Shown: positions 48,435 through 58,561, counted from the stretch's first letter. The stretch: 64,000 nucleotides of DNA from Staphylococcus hsinchuensis (GCF_038789205.1 NZ_CP128355.1:62001-126000), one strand, 5' to 3'. Numbers and translations are program-made. Notes: a model not told the origin generated them from the letters alone.

Positions 48435-49397
48435 TCATATTTTTCTCAATAAGAATAAGAAATATGGAACTCCAACAATTGCAACTATGACACCAACGGG
48501 GATATCTAATGGAGGGTGAATACCTCGTGCTAAACCATCGCTGAGTGTGAGTAATAATGCTCCCATTAAACCAGACATAATCGTAATATGAATATGTTTA
48601 TGTCCTACTATACGTCGTGCGATATGCGGTGCAATTAATCCTAGAAAACTTAATCCTCCTACAACTGATATCGATGCACCAGCTAATATGACTGCTAATA
48701 GCAACAGAATCATTTTAGTTCTCTTAACCTTTGCACCTAATGCGATAGCAATATCATCACCTAACGATAAAATATCCAGTTGATTACAAAAATATACAAT
48801 TAATGGTACTGCTATAATAAACCACGGCAATATTACTAAAACATTCGACATGTTATGTCCGTATAAACTACCAGTCAACCACACTAATGCTTTATTAGCA
48901 TCTAAAGGGTTACGGATGAGTAAATATTGTACAATCGCTGAACAAATCGCCCCAATTGCCAAACCAATTAATGCGAGTTTTGACCCGCTCACATTAAATT
49001 TTGAAATCAGTACCGTTAAAATCACACTAATAATCAATGCACCAAAAAATGAACCAAATGGTAAAACAAATAATGGCGCTGATGGAAATAACATAATGAT
49101 AATGACAGCTGTTAAACTGGCACCTTTAGTTATACCAATAACGTCAGGAGAAGCTAAAGGGTTTCGTACAACTCCTTGTATTAACGAACCTGACATAGCT
49201 AGACTACTACCCACGATGAGACCTAATAACATTCTCGGCAAACGATATTCATTCAATATAAAATTATCGTGTGTGAAAATTCCCTTAATTGCATCTATTG
49301 GGTTTATCATTACAGAACCAATAGATAAAGTGGCAACTGAAGCTAAGAGCAGCAGTATAACAACTATTACATATCTTATTGTTAATTGCTTACTCAT
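48435..49397 (-). CDS. htsC: Staphyloferrin A ABC permease HtsC
   Basis: A 320-residue FecCD-family permease with about nine helices. It has the BtuC-type core 'EYRLPRMLLGLIVGSSLAMSGSLIQGVVRNPLASPDVIGI', where the R-x-P-R-x-L loop meets the ATPase, and 'ALGAKVKRTKMILLLLAVILAG' and 'LIAPHIARRIVGHKH' near the C-terminus. It pairs with HtsB as a heterodimer, and energy comes from the distant FhuC ATPase in staphylococci; no ATPase gene is here. It overlaps htsB by 4 bases and is last in htsABC. Confidence 0.92.
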   Translation of the reverse strand: MSKQLTIRYVIVVILLLLASVATLSIGSVMINPIDAIKGIFTHDNFILNEYRLPRMLLGLIVGSSLAMSGSLIQGVVRNPLASPDVIGITKGASLTAVIIIMLFPSAPLFVLPFGSFFGALIISVILTVLISKFNVSGSKLALIGLAIGAICSAIVQYLLIRNPLDANKALVWLTGSLYGHNMSNVLVILPWFIIAVPLIVYFCNQLDILSLGDDIAIALGAKVKRTKMILLLLAVILAGASISVVGGLSFLGLIAPHIARRIVGHKHIHITIMSGLMGALLLTLSDGLARGIHPPLDIPVGVIVAIVGVPYFLFLLRKI

Positions 49398-50425
49398 AGG
49401 CTTTCCACTCCTTTAATCGTAATCACTAAGAAATAAATAGCACCTAAAAATGCAGTTACAATTCCAACAGGTGATTCAAATGGATACGCAACTAATCGAC
49501 TCAATACATCAGATAACATTAATAAATCTGCGCCTATAATCATCGTTAAAGGCACCATTAGCTTATAGTCCGTACGTATATAATGCTTAACGATATGCGG
49601 TACGATTAAACCTACAAACCCAATAGGTCCTGCTACTGAGACTGAAGCACCAGCCATTACGATTACTAATACACCTGTAATAAGACGTAGCATTTTAACA
49701 TTTTGACCTAAGGCAGTTGCTAAATCTTCACCAAGTTCCATAATTGTTAGTTGACGTGCTATTAATATCGTGATGATAAATGCAATTATTAACCAAGGTA
49801 AGATAGCGATAACTTGTGCCCATTTTATTGTTGAAAGTGAACCAACAAGCCAAAACATAACTGATGTAGTCGCATCTTCATTCAATAAGATAATACCTTG
49901 AGTCATACTTGAAAAGAATAGATGAATCGCCATTCCGGCAAGCGCTAACTTGACTGGTGTCATCCCTTTCGTTGAACCTGACAATAAATAAACGGTTAAC
50001 CCACCGATGAAAGCACCAACAAAAGCAAGTATTGTAGAGAAGCCAGATAAAGCAGGGATTAACATTGTAATTAAAACCACTACAAATGAAGCACCTGAAT
50101 TCACCCCAAAAATTTGAGGTGAAGCGAGTGGGTTTCTCGTCATCGCTTGCATAAGCAAACCGGATAATGCTAAAGCTGCCCCTATAATTAAACCAGCAAG
50201 CATTCTTGGCATACGTACACTATGTATTAAATTAGTTTGTTTTGTATGATCATTCAAAATATAATCTTTAAAATCATTGATATTTATCTGTGATGAACCA
50301 ATACGTAAATTTAAATACATAATGACAAAAAGCGCACATACACTCACTATAAAAGTGAGCGCAGTGCGTTTTTGCATTTTAGTGTCTTTCGTATTGGTTT
50401 GACTAATATTTGATTGTTTAGTCAT
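49394..50425 (-). CDS. htsB: Staphyloferrin A ABC permease HtsB
   Basis: A 343-residue FecCD-family permease, the partner of HtsC. Core motifs are 'SVRMPRMLAGLIIGAALALSGLLMQAMTRNPLASPQIFGV' (about 65-105) and C-terminal 'VGLIVPHIVKHYIRTDYK'. It has about nine membrane helices and a longer hydrophilic N-terminus than HtsC. The frame opens at an ATG at 50431 only 2 bases from AAGGTG, while the ATG at 50425 has 8-base spacing and is preferred. It lies just after htsA and overlaps htsC, forming one Fur-controlled operon. Confidence 0.92.
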   Translation of the reverse strand: MTKQSNISQTNTKDTKMQKRTALTFIVSVCALFVIMYLNLRIGSSQININDFKDYILNDHTKQTNLIHSVRMPRMLAGLIIGAALALSGLLMQAMTRNPLASPQIFGVNSGASFVVVLITMLIPALSGFSTILAFVGAFIGGLTVYLLSGSTKGMTPVKLALAGMAIHLFFSSMTQGIILLNEDATTSVMFWLVGSLSTIKWAQVIAILPWLIIAFIITILIARQLTIMELGEDLATALGQNVKMLRLITGVLVIVMAGASVSVAGPIGFVGLIVPHIVKHYIRTDYKLMVPLTMIIGADLLMLSDVLSRLVAYPFESPVGIVTAFLGAIYFLVITIKGVESL

Positions 50426-50437
50426 TACCATTTCACC

Positions 50438-51448
50438 TTACTTTGATTGTTTGTCTTTTTGTCTTTCTTTAGAAATTTCAACAAGTTCTTTCGCAATTTC
50501 TTCAGAAGATATGATACCACGCGCACGTGCCCAAGTATTTCTATCTACTACTGATACTCTATCATTTTTTACTGCTTTTAGGTCTTTCCAAACCGCATCT
50601 TTTTCTTGCTTTTTAAGATCGGGATCATTTTTACCTTTAGCCGTCATGATAAACATGCGCCCAGGATCGATATCAGAAAGAACTTCTGAATTTAATTGTA
50701 AATAAGGTCCTTTTAAGTATTTAGACAAGTTATCTGTTTTAGTTTTATTTAAAGCATTTTTAAAGCCTAATTCTTTTAATAACTCACCTACGTAAGTATT
50801 CTCTGGGTGTGCTAATAAACCTGATTTAGATGCTACTGCTGGTAAAACGGGTTCAGATTTATCCATAGTAATCTTCTTGCTGTATTTATCCATTAATTTA
50901 TCGTGCTTATCTAGTCTTTCTTTTCCTTTATCTTCTTTACCTACTGCTTTCGCAATTGTTTTAAATGCTTCGATATTATCTTTGTAATCACTATCGAAAC
51001 TTGGTAAGAAGATTGTTGGAGCAATCTTTTCTAAATCTTTTTTAATGCCTTTATGTCTATTACTATCAGCAATAATAAGATCTGGCTTTTGATTACTAAT
51101 TTCTTCTAAATTAGGTTGCTTTCTAGCACCCACAGATTTGTAATCACCAATTTTTTCACGTATAGAAGGTAAGATACGTTTTTTATCGCCATCATCCGCT
51201 ACACCGGCTGGTTTAATGTCTAAAGCTGCCAATGCATCGACGAATGAGAATTCTAAAGCCACGACCTTTTTAGGATTTTTAGGTACTTTTGTAGTGCCTT
51301 CATCGTGTTTAATTGAAACCGTATCTTTACTTGATTTATTATTCTTCGATTTACCCGCTTCGTTATCACTCACACTGCCACATGCAGTTAAAACTAGTAC
51401 GGCAACCATAAGAACAACAAGGCTCAAAAACTTTTTGCTGTACTTCAT
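50438..51448 (-). CDS. htsA: Staphyloferrin A receptor lipoprotein HtsA
   Basis: A 336-residue substrate-binding lipoprotein of the class III (BtuF/FhuD-like) type that captures ferric staphyloferrin A at the cell surface. The signal peptide has a hydrophobic core followed by the lipobox 'LTAC', with Cys23 lipidated, and a Lys/Asn/Ser-rich linker. The binding region shows '[13 protein letters not shown]', '[24 protein letters not shown]' and many basic residues (for example 'NTWARARG' near the C-terminus) that suit an anionic citrate siderophore. AGGAG precedes the ATG. It is the first gene of htsABC, with a Fur box directly upstream. Confidence 0.94.
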   Translation of the reverse strand: MKYSKKFLSLVVLMVAVLVLTACGSVSDNEAGKSKNNKSSKDTVSIKHDEGTTKVPKNPKKVVALEFSFVDALAALDIKPAGVADDGDKKRILPSIREKIGDYKSVGARKQPNLEEISNQKPDLIIADSNRHKGIKKDLEKIAPTIFLPSFDSDYKDNIEAFKTIAKAVGKEDKGKERLDKHDKLMDKYSKKITMDKSEPVLPAVASKSGLLAHPENTYVGELLKELGFKNALNKTKTDNLSKYLKGPYLQLNSEVLSDIDPGRMFIMTAKGKNDPDLKKQEKDAVWKDLKAVKNDRVSVVDRNTWARARGIISSEEIAKELVEISKERQKDKQSK

Positions 51449-51493
51449 CTACTTCACTCCTCATGTATGTATCAATTACACTTTTATTCTATT

Positions 51494-51512
51494 GATAACA
51501 ATTATCATTGTC
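51494..51512 (-). promoter_or_regulatory. Fur box upstream of htsA
   Basis: The 19-mer GATAACAATTATCATTGTC matches the Fur consensus GATAATGATTATCATTATC at 16 or so positions and reads as an inverted repeat. It lies 46 bp before htsA in the gap after sfaC, so htsABC has its own iron-repressed promoter. Confidence 0.88.
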
Positions 51513-51527
51513 AATATGATTTTACAT

Positions 51528-52601
51528 CTATTTATGAATATTTTTCGAAACACCCAAAACTTTATCAAAATTTTCATTAATTATTTGAATTGCTTCGTCT
51601 ACAACATACGTTTTTGTAATATTAGGCATGTACATACTCTGTGCCATAGCACTGTAGCCTAAGCTAAATTGAATCTTATCACCAACTTGATAATTATCAT
51701 GATTATATAAATCAACCATAACATGATCACTTGTTGCACCTAAAACGTCTACCTCATGATGTAACGGTTGTATTTCAGGAATTTTTGTATCTAGGTTGCC
51801 TATGTCAAGAATCGCCTGTAAATAATCATGATGCGATTGATGCCTCAATCTCGGTTTAATTTCTACGATTTCCGCTTCTAAAGTAATCGCATCTTGGTAC
51901 AAAGCAGGTATTGGCGTATCTGTAGTGGTATTGACACCCCTAAATAAAGTTTCTCCTATTCTCAATTCATTGATTTTCCCTAGAGGACCTTTAGCCATTT
52001 CTTGTAATACGCTTGAATTCCCCCCTGAGACAATTTGCATGTTTAATGCTGTTTGGCTTTCAACGTGCGTTACAAATTCGTTAATTAATTGGATATCTTC
52101 AGTTGTTGGAGTATCAGAGTGAAAACACATAAAGTTAAAGGCCAATCCTTTCATTTTCACATGTTGCATATTTACGATTTTGTTTATATATTCTATAACT
52201 TCATATGTTTGTATACCTTCTCTTTCATCTTTCCAATCAACCATTAATAAAATTTCATGTGTTTTGTTTAGTGATTTCGCGATTTGATTAATGTGTTGTA
52301 TCGTTTCCAATTCAGTTTGAATACTAATATTAGTATAGTTTACGATGTTTTTGAGTTCACTTTGATTACCAGTTCTTATCATTGTATAAGTATAATGACC
52401 ATTGTAACTCTTTCTAATATTATCTATTCTAGCATCTGCAAAATGCGTTATGCCTATTTCAGCTAACGATTGAATGATTCGTTCATCCCCACCGACACCC
52501 TTAACTACAGGGGTAAAATGAATATGACTACGTTTACACATGTCTCGTAATATATGTGCATTATATTGTATTTTTGATAAATCTATCTTCAATTGTGCCA
52601 T
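51528..52601 (-). CDS. sfaC: PLP-dependent racemase SfaC of staphyloferrin A synthesis
   Basis: A 357-residue alanine-racemase-fold (fold type III) PLP enzyme. The PLP lysine is Lys34 in 'FTPVVKGVGGD', and later residues include 'QIVSGGNSSVLQ' (phosphate loop) and 'NELRIGETLF'. It is proposed to provide D-ornithine, the backbone of staphyloferrin A, from L-ornithine. It starts 2 bases after the sfaB stop and is the last gene of sfaA-sfaB-sfaC. It ends close to the htsA Fur box with no clear terminator, so read-through into htsABC is possible. Confidence 0.9.
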   Translation of the reverse strand: MAQLKIDLSKIQYNAHILRDMCKRSHIHFTPVVKGVGGDERIIQSLAEIGITHFADARIDNIRKSYNGHYTYTMIRTGNQSELKNIVNYTNISIQTELETIQHINQIAKSLNKTHEILLMVDWKDEREGIQTYEVIEYINKIVNMQHVKMKGLAFNFMCFHSDTPTTEDIQLINEFVTHVESQTALNMQIVSGGNSSVLQEMAKGPLGKINELRIGETLFRGVNTTTDTPIPALYQDAITLEAEIVEIKPRLRHQSHHDYLQAILDIGNLDTKIPEIQPLHHEVDVLGATSDHVMVDLYNHDNYQVGDKIQFSLGYSAMAQSMYMPNITKTYVVDEAIQIINENFDKVLGVSKNIHK

Positions 52602-52603
52602 AG

Positions 52604-54361
52604 TTATACCTCTCTATATAACGGATTGTCTAAATCAATGGTCACATATTGCTTTACCTTACTTTCCATTCGCATACGTAACAGTGATTTAACTGTGATC
52701 TTTCTTCCAAATAAAACGTTATTGATTTGCGTTGCATGTGGTTTATTATTGTCAATCGAATCTTGGGTAACTTCTCGAACGATATCAAATAATTCACGTT
52801 CTGCGACACCTTCATATTGTGTAAAATGGTGTATTAACTCAGCAATTTGATTTTGAATCACTGCGTGTTGAAATTTCGCTATAACCGCTACAATATCTTC
52901 CGCGATTAAACTTTTATTCGTAAGTTCGACATGGGGCACACGATGATTAAATGTTTTTAAATCAATACGCGAACCACCAAGATCTCTCACATTGAATTTC
53001 ATTTGAAATCCTTCGCCTAAACTCACAATAGTATTTTGCATATGCGCTTCTAAAGCAATACCAAAATCTTGGATATACGCAAGCAAAGGTTTAATCAGTG
53101 TTTCTGCATATGCTTTAATAAAACGTTTGATCGCTTTCGTTGTCACACCCTCACCAACCCAATCTAAATAACTATCTACAATTACTTTCCCGTCAACAGG
53201 GTTACGATTAACTAAACTTGCAGTTACAAGTGTTATACCATCATGATCTATCTTTGGTTGTTGCCTAACTATCACGCCTAATTGACGCGCAGTATTTAAA
53301 TCTGTCATGGCATGTATACCGTAGGGTTCCATTGAAACCTGCAATTGTGGATATATGTTCAACATATCTTGTAACTCATAACTCAACTTAGGGCCATCAA
53401 CGGTTGTTACTGTCGATACGGTTCTCACAGCACTCGTCGCTTGCACATTTACAGGTAATTTAATGTGGTACGGTTTATGCAGTAACGCCATCGTTCTAAA
53501 GGAAAGTGTTGCTTTAGATTCAATTTCAAATGGAGTTGGTAAAAGTTTGCTCTCTTTTATCCATTCAGAAAATTGTTGCACAATCACGTTGTCATATTGC
53601 CATGGATGGACAATCATAACTCTATAGTCTTCTAACTTTAGCTGATAAGGAGCGAGGAATGCTTCCAATTTCCCTTTATACTCTGGAATAATGTAATCCA
53701 AAATATATTGATCATTTTGTTCCATCGATGTTGTTACGCAATGTGTATGATGAATAAGCATGATTTTTAAAGGTATAATTTTTTCAAATTCAGGCGCATA
53801 ACGTTTTACTTCTTCATCAGTTAATGGAAGTTTCGTTTTAGACAGAGGGTGCGTCGGATGTCCTTCAAGTATCAAACTTTCGGAATAATTTAATTCATCT
53901 AACTGATTGTTATCATTTAAATATTGTAACCAGGCAAAAAAGTTTAAACTCTCAGGCATTTTAGTAAATTGTAAACTAGATTTGATTAACGCCTTTCTGT
54001 TCTCAAAATGTTTATACGTTAATACAAAGCCATTTCGACTAGAGACTAGTTCCTCTGTTAACCTTTGAGATACAGGTATATCAAAGTAATGTTCAATTAT
54101 TTCTAATAAACGTTCTACGGAAGCTACTTCCTCAACTCTTTCACCTACCACAAATTGAGGAAAACCATTAAATTGATAGCGCATTAATGCTGTGGTTCTC
54201 ACTTTTTCTATATTCAATTTGTAGTTATTTTTGTTAAATATCACCAATTCGTCACTTTCACTTAATTGCGTATCCTCAGTATAAATATGTTCCTTTATCA
54301 TCGCATTTATGATACGGTGTTGAACATTTTGATCGGCAACTAGCCACATTTGTTGATTCAT
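52604..54361 (-). CDS. sfaB: Siderophore synthetase SfaB (NIS family)
   Basis: A 585-residue IucA/IucC-type NRPS-independent siderophore synthetase. Motifs are 'SLILEGHPTHPLSKTKLPLT' (substrate/ATP region), 'MIVHPWQYDNVIVQQF', 'KATLSFRTMALLH..YHIKLPVNVQATSAVRTVS', and the C-terminal domain 'FGIALEAHMQNTIVSLGEGFQMKFNVRDLGGSRID'. Known biology: SfaB adds the second citrate to the citryl-D-ornithine intermediate made by SfaD. Its ATG overlaps the sfaA stop (ATGA). It belongs to the minus-strand sfaABC operon behind a Fur box. Confidence 0.93.
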   Translation of the reverse strand: MNQQMWLVADQNVQHRIINAMIKEHIYTEDTQLSESDELVIFNKNNYKLNIEKVRTTALMRYQFNGFPQFVVGERVEEVASVERLLEIIEHYFDIPVSQRLTEELVSSRNGFVLTYKHFENRKALIKSSLQFTKMPESLNFFAWLQYLNDNNQLDELNYSESLILEGHPTHPLSKTKLPLTDEEVKRYAPEFEKIIPLKIMLIHHTHCVTTSMEQNDQYILDYIIPEYKGKLEAFLAPYQLKLEDYRVMIVHPWQYDNVIVQQFSEWIKESKLLPTPFEIESKATLSFRTMALLHKPYHIKLPVNVQATSAVRTVSTVTTVDGPKLSYELQDMLNIYPQLQVSMEPYGIHAMTDLNTARQLGVIVRQQPKIDHDGITLVTASLVNRNPVDGKVIVDSYLDWVGEGVTTKAIKRFIKAYAETLIKPLLAYIQDFGIALEAHMQNTIVSLGEGFQMKFNVRDLGGSRIDLKTFNHRVPHVELTNKSLIAEDIVAVIAKFQHAVIQNQIAELIHHFTQYEGVAERELFDIVREVTQDSIDNNKPHATQINNVLFGRKITVKSLLRMRMESKVKQYVTIDLDNPLYREV

Positions 54362-55533
54362 ACAACTTTGCCTCCATCTTTACTAAATTTATTAATAATA
54401 AGAAATACGATTCCAATAACTGTTGTACTGATACCCATAATTAAAAATGTTTCAATAATACCAATTAAATCAGCAAGAAAACTCATCACAACAGCACCTA
54501 AAGGTATCATGCCTCTATCCATCATCACGACACTTAATATTTTACCCCGATGTTCTCTCGGTAATTGCTTTTGAAAATATACTCTATTTGTCGTTCTGGC
54601 CCATTGACTAAATAATCCAATAAAGAAAAGAGAAATAAATAAAATTATTGTTTGGTTACTCATAGCACCTATTAATGCGATACCAAACAATATTGAACTA
54701 AAATAGTACATATGAACCATTGAAATTTTATTAAGTAAATTTGGTAATATCATCGTCGCGATAATACCCCCTATCGCACAACACGTCATTGCATTACCAA
54801 AAATGGCGACCTGATCTGGAAATGTCTTATCGGTTAGTACAGGTAATAATGTGGTATATGTAAAACCTGTAGCCATAATTAATAATGACGTAATGAAAAT
54901 TCGCGCACCTATGCGATGATCCTTAAAATATTCGAGTACAAACTTAATGCTTACTTTAGATTGTTCACGTGTTTGAATATTTTTTGGAAATTTCAAAGGT
55001 ATACAACAAAGTACTGCGATAAAGTAACACAGTGCTTGTACCGAAAAACTCACTTCAGCGTTATAAGTTGCCATGATAAACCCAGCAACTGCTGGCCCAA
55101 TTGAACGACATATATTAATAATAAATGAATGATATGATACGGCTTGTGTCGTTGATAATCGTTCAGTTAAATCTGGTAATACGGCTTGTCTTACAGGTGT
55201 TTCAACTGCACTAATGATACCGCGTCCAAGTGAATATATTAAAAATATAGCGATAGGTAGATTATTATTTTGTAAAACTAATAAACATAATATTGTCGTT
55301 AATATAAATGATGAAGTAATTGTGATGCGCAATAGTTTACCACGATCACATCTGTCTGCTAATGCCCCAGCCCACAAACTAATGAGTAAAATTGGTACTA
55401 GCCTAAAAAAGTTAATTAAACCTAAGTAAATTGCATTGTGATATAAATTAAACACATACCAATTTAAAGTGATTTGGCCAATCCAATTTCCTAAAAACAG
55501 TAAGAATGAACTAGGAAAGAAGTATTTTGCCAT
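54358..55533 (-). CDS. sfaA: MFS exporter SfaA for staphyloferrin A
   Basis: A 391-residue major-facilitator protein with 12 helices, of the EntS/MFS_3 type. 'NWIGQITLNWYVFNL' starts TM1, the conserved 'GALADRCDRGKLLRIT' is motif A in loop 2-3, and 'SAVETPVRQAVLPDLT' matches the enterobactin-exporter family. It is known to secrete staphyloferrin A. It is the first gene of sfaABC, divergent from sfaD with the Fur box between. The ATG at 55533 follows 'AGGTGGAATATC'. Confidence 0.92.
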   Translation of the reverse strand: MAKYFFPSSFLLFLGNWIGQITLNWYVFNLYHNAIYLGLINFFRLVPILLISLWAGALADRCDRGKLLRITITSSFILTTILCLLVLQNNNLPIAIFLIYSLGRGIISAVETPVRQAVLPDLTERLSTTQAVSYHSFIINICRSIGPAVAGFIMATYNAEVSFSVQALCYFIAVLCCIPLKFPKNIQTREQSKVSIKFVLEYFKDHRIGARIFITSLLIMATGFTYTTLLPVLTDKTFPDQVAIFGNAMTCCAIGGIIATMILPNLLNKISMVHMYYFSSILFGIALIGAMSNQTIILFISLFFIGLFSQWARTTNRVYFQKQLPREHRGKILSVVMMDRGMIPLGAVVMSFLADLIGIIETFLIMGISTTVIGIVFLIINKFSKDGGKVV

Positions 55534-55557
55534 GATATTCCACCTATCTTTTTAATT

Positions 55558-55576
55558 GATAACAATTCTCATTATC
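55558..55576. promoter_or_regulatory. Fur box between sfaA and sfaD
   Basis: The 19-mer GATAACAATTCTCATTATC is a near-consensus Fur site in the 104-bp gap between the divergent sfaABC and sfaD genes, so one site can repress both. Confidence 0.88.
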
Positions 55577-55637
55577 GTTAATATAGATTATACAAATATT
55601 GTATACATTTGTAAAATAAATTTTAGAGGTGCTTTAT

Positions 55638-57593
55638 ATGAATTCGAACAATAATTTTTCCAGTTTAAATATAGAACTCACGCATGACGAACGTGAGGCC
55701 TTATCTTATTTAAATTCCACAAACAAATTATGGGCCGAGCATTTCAACACTATGCTCATGCCAAGTAGAGATAAAATAACACAACGTTTGATTACTTCAT
55801 TACATAGAGAGAATTTGGTCAATAGTCGTGAGAGAAGTAATATTGTTGATATTTCAAACCTACCCTACTCATTAAATACAAACTGTCACCAAGTTTTAAA
55901 AATCGCTTTCCCAACTACTGATAAAACATTGTATGCTCCTATTAGTGGTATACATGCTTTTGACCGTATAGATGTTCAAGGCCCATTTTACATAACCAAT
56001 CAACATCAAATACAACGCGTACTGCATCCAGAAACAATATTAAATCTAATTTTAAGTGAAGCACCTCACTTAAATAATGAAGCCAGTGAACAATTTTTAG
56101 ACGATATAAATAATAGTGCTGCAAACATGGCGATTGCTTTAAGCTTTCAAACATATCAACTTGCTGATGTAACCGTGCCATTGTTTGAGCTCATTAATCA
56201 ACATCAAGATCCTTATTTAAGATCTGAACAAGCCGTGATAGAAGGACACCCACTTCATCCAGGTGCTAAATTACGAAAAGGGATGAGTCCTGCTACAACA
56301 ATCAACTATTCATCTGAATTTGGTCATCCTATCCCGATGCATTTTGTATTAATTGCAAAAGATATAGCCAAAGTTGCTACTTTAGATGGTGATTATAATT
56401 CAACGATATATCATCAATTTAAAGGATTACATGACGTAGCGTTACAACACGTAAGCGCTCAACAACTAGAACAATATTATGTGATGGCCATTCATCCGTG
56501 GCAATACGACAATATTTTGTTGAAGGAATATCAAGAAGAGCTAAAATCTGGTCAAATGATACCACTTCAATATGATATCAATTATTTTGCAGGGTTATCA
56601 TTCAGAACATTGATGCCAGAATTACCGATAACGACACCTCATATTAAACTGTCGACAAATGTCCATATTACTGGTGAAATTCGTACACTTTCTGAACAAA
56701 CAACGATTAATGGACCTCAGTTAACTGCTATTTTAAATAATATTAAGTCTACCGATCCATTATTTAGTGAAATTGAGGCCGATACTATTGATGAAATTGC
56801 TGGGATTCATTTTTATCACCCTTCTGATTCATCTGATGTACAAGTACAACGTAGCGAACAATTGGGGACTTTATTTAGAACGAACATCAACCAAATGATT
56901 TCATCTGACACGGTACCATTGATACCATCCAGTTTAGTCGCAACACATCCGTTAAACGATGAGACGCCTTTAGTATCACTGATTAAACTTTACAAAGCAC
57001 ACCAAAACATTGAGTCATTTAATAAAGCGTCAATTGAATGGTTTAAACAGTACAGTCAAGCAATTCTCGATATGACTTTACCTTTAGTAGTCAAATATGG
57101 TATCGCCATGGAAGCACATTTACAAAATACGATTGCAAGTTTCAATCAAGACGGTAGTTTAAATAAAATGTATATTAGAGATTTTGAGGGGCTACGTATT
57201 GATAAAGTACAGCTCAATCAAGCTGGATATTCAACCGAGCACTTCCATGAAAAATCTTTAATATTAACGGATTCTAAAACTACAGTATTTAATAAAATGT
57301 TTTACTCTACGATTCAAAATCATCTAGGAGAACTTATTGCAAGTATTGCTAAATCGTGTGATAACCGGAAATTAGAATCAACAATATGGTCGGAAATTAG
57401 CGATATTATTGACGTTAAACTTAATCAAATTGCTAACTCAATGTCTGAGTCAGAGCAATCTAATATTGATGCAATACGTCAAACAATCTTCGCACCAAAA
57501 ATAGATTATAAATGTGTTACAACCATGCGATTAGAAGATGAAGCTGATTACTATACGTACATTCAAGTAAAAAATCCCTTGGTTCGAAAATAA
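55638..57593 (+). CDS. sfaD: Siderophore synthetase SfaD (NIS family)
   Basis: A 651-residue NRPS-independent siderophore synthetase. Motifs are 'AVIEGHPLHPGAKLRKGMSP', 'YYVMAIHPWQYDNILLKEYQ', 'GLSFRTLMP..TPHIKLSTNVHITGEIRTLS' and 'YGIAMEAHLQNTIASFNQDGSLNKMYIRDFEGLRIDK'. Known role: SfaD condenses citrate with D-ornithine to give the intermediate that SfaB completes. The frame begins at a GTG (55629), but AGAGGTG precedes the ATG at 55638. It is transcribed alone, divergent from sfaABC with a shared Fur box, and ends at a terminator. Confidence 0.93.
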   Translation: MNSNNNFSSLNIELTHDEREALSYLNSTNKLWAEHFNTMLMPSRDKITQRLITSLHRENLVNSRERSNIVDISNLPYSLNTNCHQVLKIAFPTTDKTLYAPISGIHAFDRIDVQGPFYITNQHQIQRVLHPETILNLILSEAPHLNNEASEQFLDDINNSAANMAIALSFQTYQLADVTVPLFELINQHQDPYLRSEQAVIEGHPLHPGAKLRKGMSPATTINYSSEFGHPIPMHFVLIAKDIAKVATLDGDYNSTIYHQFKGLHDVALQHVSAQQLEQYYVMAIHPWQYDNILLKEYQEELKSGQMIPLQYDINYFAGLSFRTLMPELPITTPHIKLSTNVHITGEIRTLSEQTTINGPQLTAILNNIKSTDPLFSEIEADTIDEIAGIHFYHPSDSSDVQVQRSEQLGTLFRTNINQMISSDTVPLIPSSLVATHPLNDETPLVSLIKLYKAHQNIESFNKASIEWFKQYSQAILDMTLPLVVKYGIAMEAHLQNTIASFNQDGSLNKMYIRDFEGLRIDKVQLNQAGYSTEHFHEKSLILTDSKTTVFNKMFYSTIQNHLGELIASIAKSCDNRKLESTIWSEISDIIDVKLNQIANSMSESEQSNIDAIRQTIFAPKIDYKCVTTMRLEDEADYYTYIQVKNPLVRK

Positions 57594-57604
57594 TGTTTAA
57601 TTTT

Positions 57605-57653
57605 TCAACCCCCACTAAAAGAATTTATTCAAACTTTTAATGGGGGTTTTTAT
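57605..57653 (+). terminator. Terminator after sfaD
   Basis: Stem CCCCCACTAAAAG / CTTTTAATGGGGG followed by TTTTTAT. Confidence 0.87.
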
Positions 57654-57688
57654 ACAAATTGAAATATTAGATATTCAATAACACCAAT

Positions 57689-57726
57689 AAAAAACCCTAA
57701 ATGCATAATTGCATTTAGGGTTTTCT
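57689..57726 (-). terminator. Terminator after asp23
   Basis: A perfect stem AAAACCCTAAATGCA / TGCATTTAGGGTTTT with a 5-base loop. The A-run left arm gives TTTTTTAT on the minus strand. Confidence 0.9.
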
Positions 57727-57735
57727 AAATTTATA

Positions 57736-58242
57736 TTATTTTAAATTCTTTTGTTCATTTGAAGGGTTATCGCCTTTTTCTTTCTTTTGAGCCCACTCTT
57801 TTCTAGTCATTACATCTTCAACGCGCATATTAACTTCTACTACATCTAAACCAGTAATGTGTTTAACTTGTTCTTTCACTAAGTCAGTCACTTTGCGGAA
57901 GATTTTTGGTGCTGATTCACCATATTCTAAGATTACTTTTAAGTCTACTGCGGCTTGTTTTTCACCAACTTCAACGCTTACACCTTGTGTTACGTTGTTG
58001 CTGCTTCCAAATGAGTTTGAAATGTTATCGACAAAGCCGCCTTTCATTTCTAAGATGCCTTGTACTTCACGTGCTGCGATTCCAGCAATTTTTTCAACTA
58101 CTTCGTCTGAAAAAGTTAATTTATTAGAAAATTGTTGCTCTTGGTTTTGTTGTTGTTGTGCTTGTTGTTCGCGTCTTTCTTGTTCAGTTACACCTGTTTG
58201 GTTGTCATATGCTTGTTTAGCTTTATTGTTATCTACTGCCAT
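57736..58242 (-). CDS. asp23: Alkaline shock protein Asp23
   Basis: A 168-residue, highly expressed SigB-dependent protein of the Asp23/YloU family that forms a membrane-associated layer through its anchor AmaP. The Asp23 domain spans about 40-140: '[29 protein letters not shown]', '[24 protein letters not shown]' and '[17 protein letters not shown]'. It is flanked by a Gln/Glu-rich N-terminal tract ([14 protein letters not shown], about 22-37) and a charged tail. AAAGGAG precedes the ATG. It is the last gene of opuD2-amaP-DUF2273-asp23. Confidence 0.96.
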   Translation of the reverse strand: MAVDNNKAKQAYDNQTGVTEQERREQQAQQQQNQEQQFSNKLTFSDEVVEKIAGIAAREVQGILEMKGGFVDNISNSFGSSNNVTQGVSVEVGEKQAAVDLKVILEYGESAPKIFRKVTDLVKEQVKHITGLDVVEVNMRVEDVMTRKEWAQKKEKGDNPSNEQKNLK

Positions 58243-58309
58243 AATAATTCTCCTTTATAATAAATATTTTATAAGTCAATGGCCAAATGTTGTTTTCTCT
58301 TTATACAAA

Positions 58310-58549
58310 CTAACTCCATCGATTTAAAAAGTTAAGAAAATCTTGTGTTCGATCTTTCGTATACCCTATACCTACGCCAATCAAACATAAAACGATGATT
58401 AAAATTGTACTCCAGAAACCTATATTTAAAAATAGTAACGCAATGATTAAAAATGCTAGGAAACCAATGATTCTCCATTTATATTCCTTGAAGAAATTGA
58501 TGATTTGTTGTAGATAATCTTGTTCATTTGAATTATTATTTTCACTCAT
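58310..58549 (-). CDS. DUF2273 small membrane protein of the asp23 locus
   Basis: A 79-residue membrane protein with a hydrophilic, Asn-rich N-terminus and two adjacent helices (about 27-45 and 48-66) ending 'GYTKDRTQDFLNFLNRW'. The conserved 'F.......IGFL.F.IALLFLNIGFWSTILIIVLCLIGVGIG.......' pattern is the DUF2273 family, regularly found between amaP and asp23 in staphylococci. Its function is unknown, but its genetic position suggests a part in anchoring Asp23. GGAGGGATATC precedes the ATG. Confidence 0.9.
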   Translation of the reverse strand: MSENNNSNEQDYLQQIINFFKEYKWRIIGFLAFLIIALLFLNIGFWSTILIIVLCLIGVGIGYTKDRTQDFLNFLNRWS

Positions 58550-58561
58550 GATATCCCTCCC

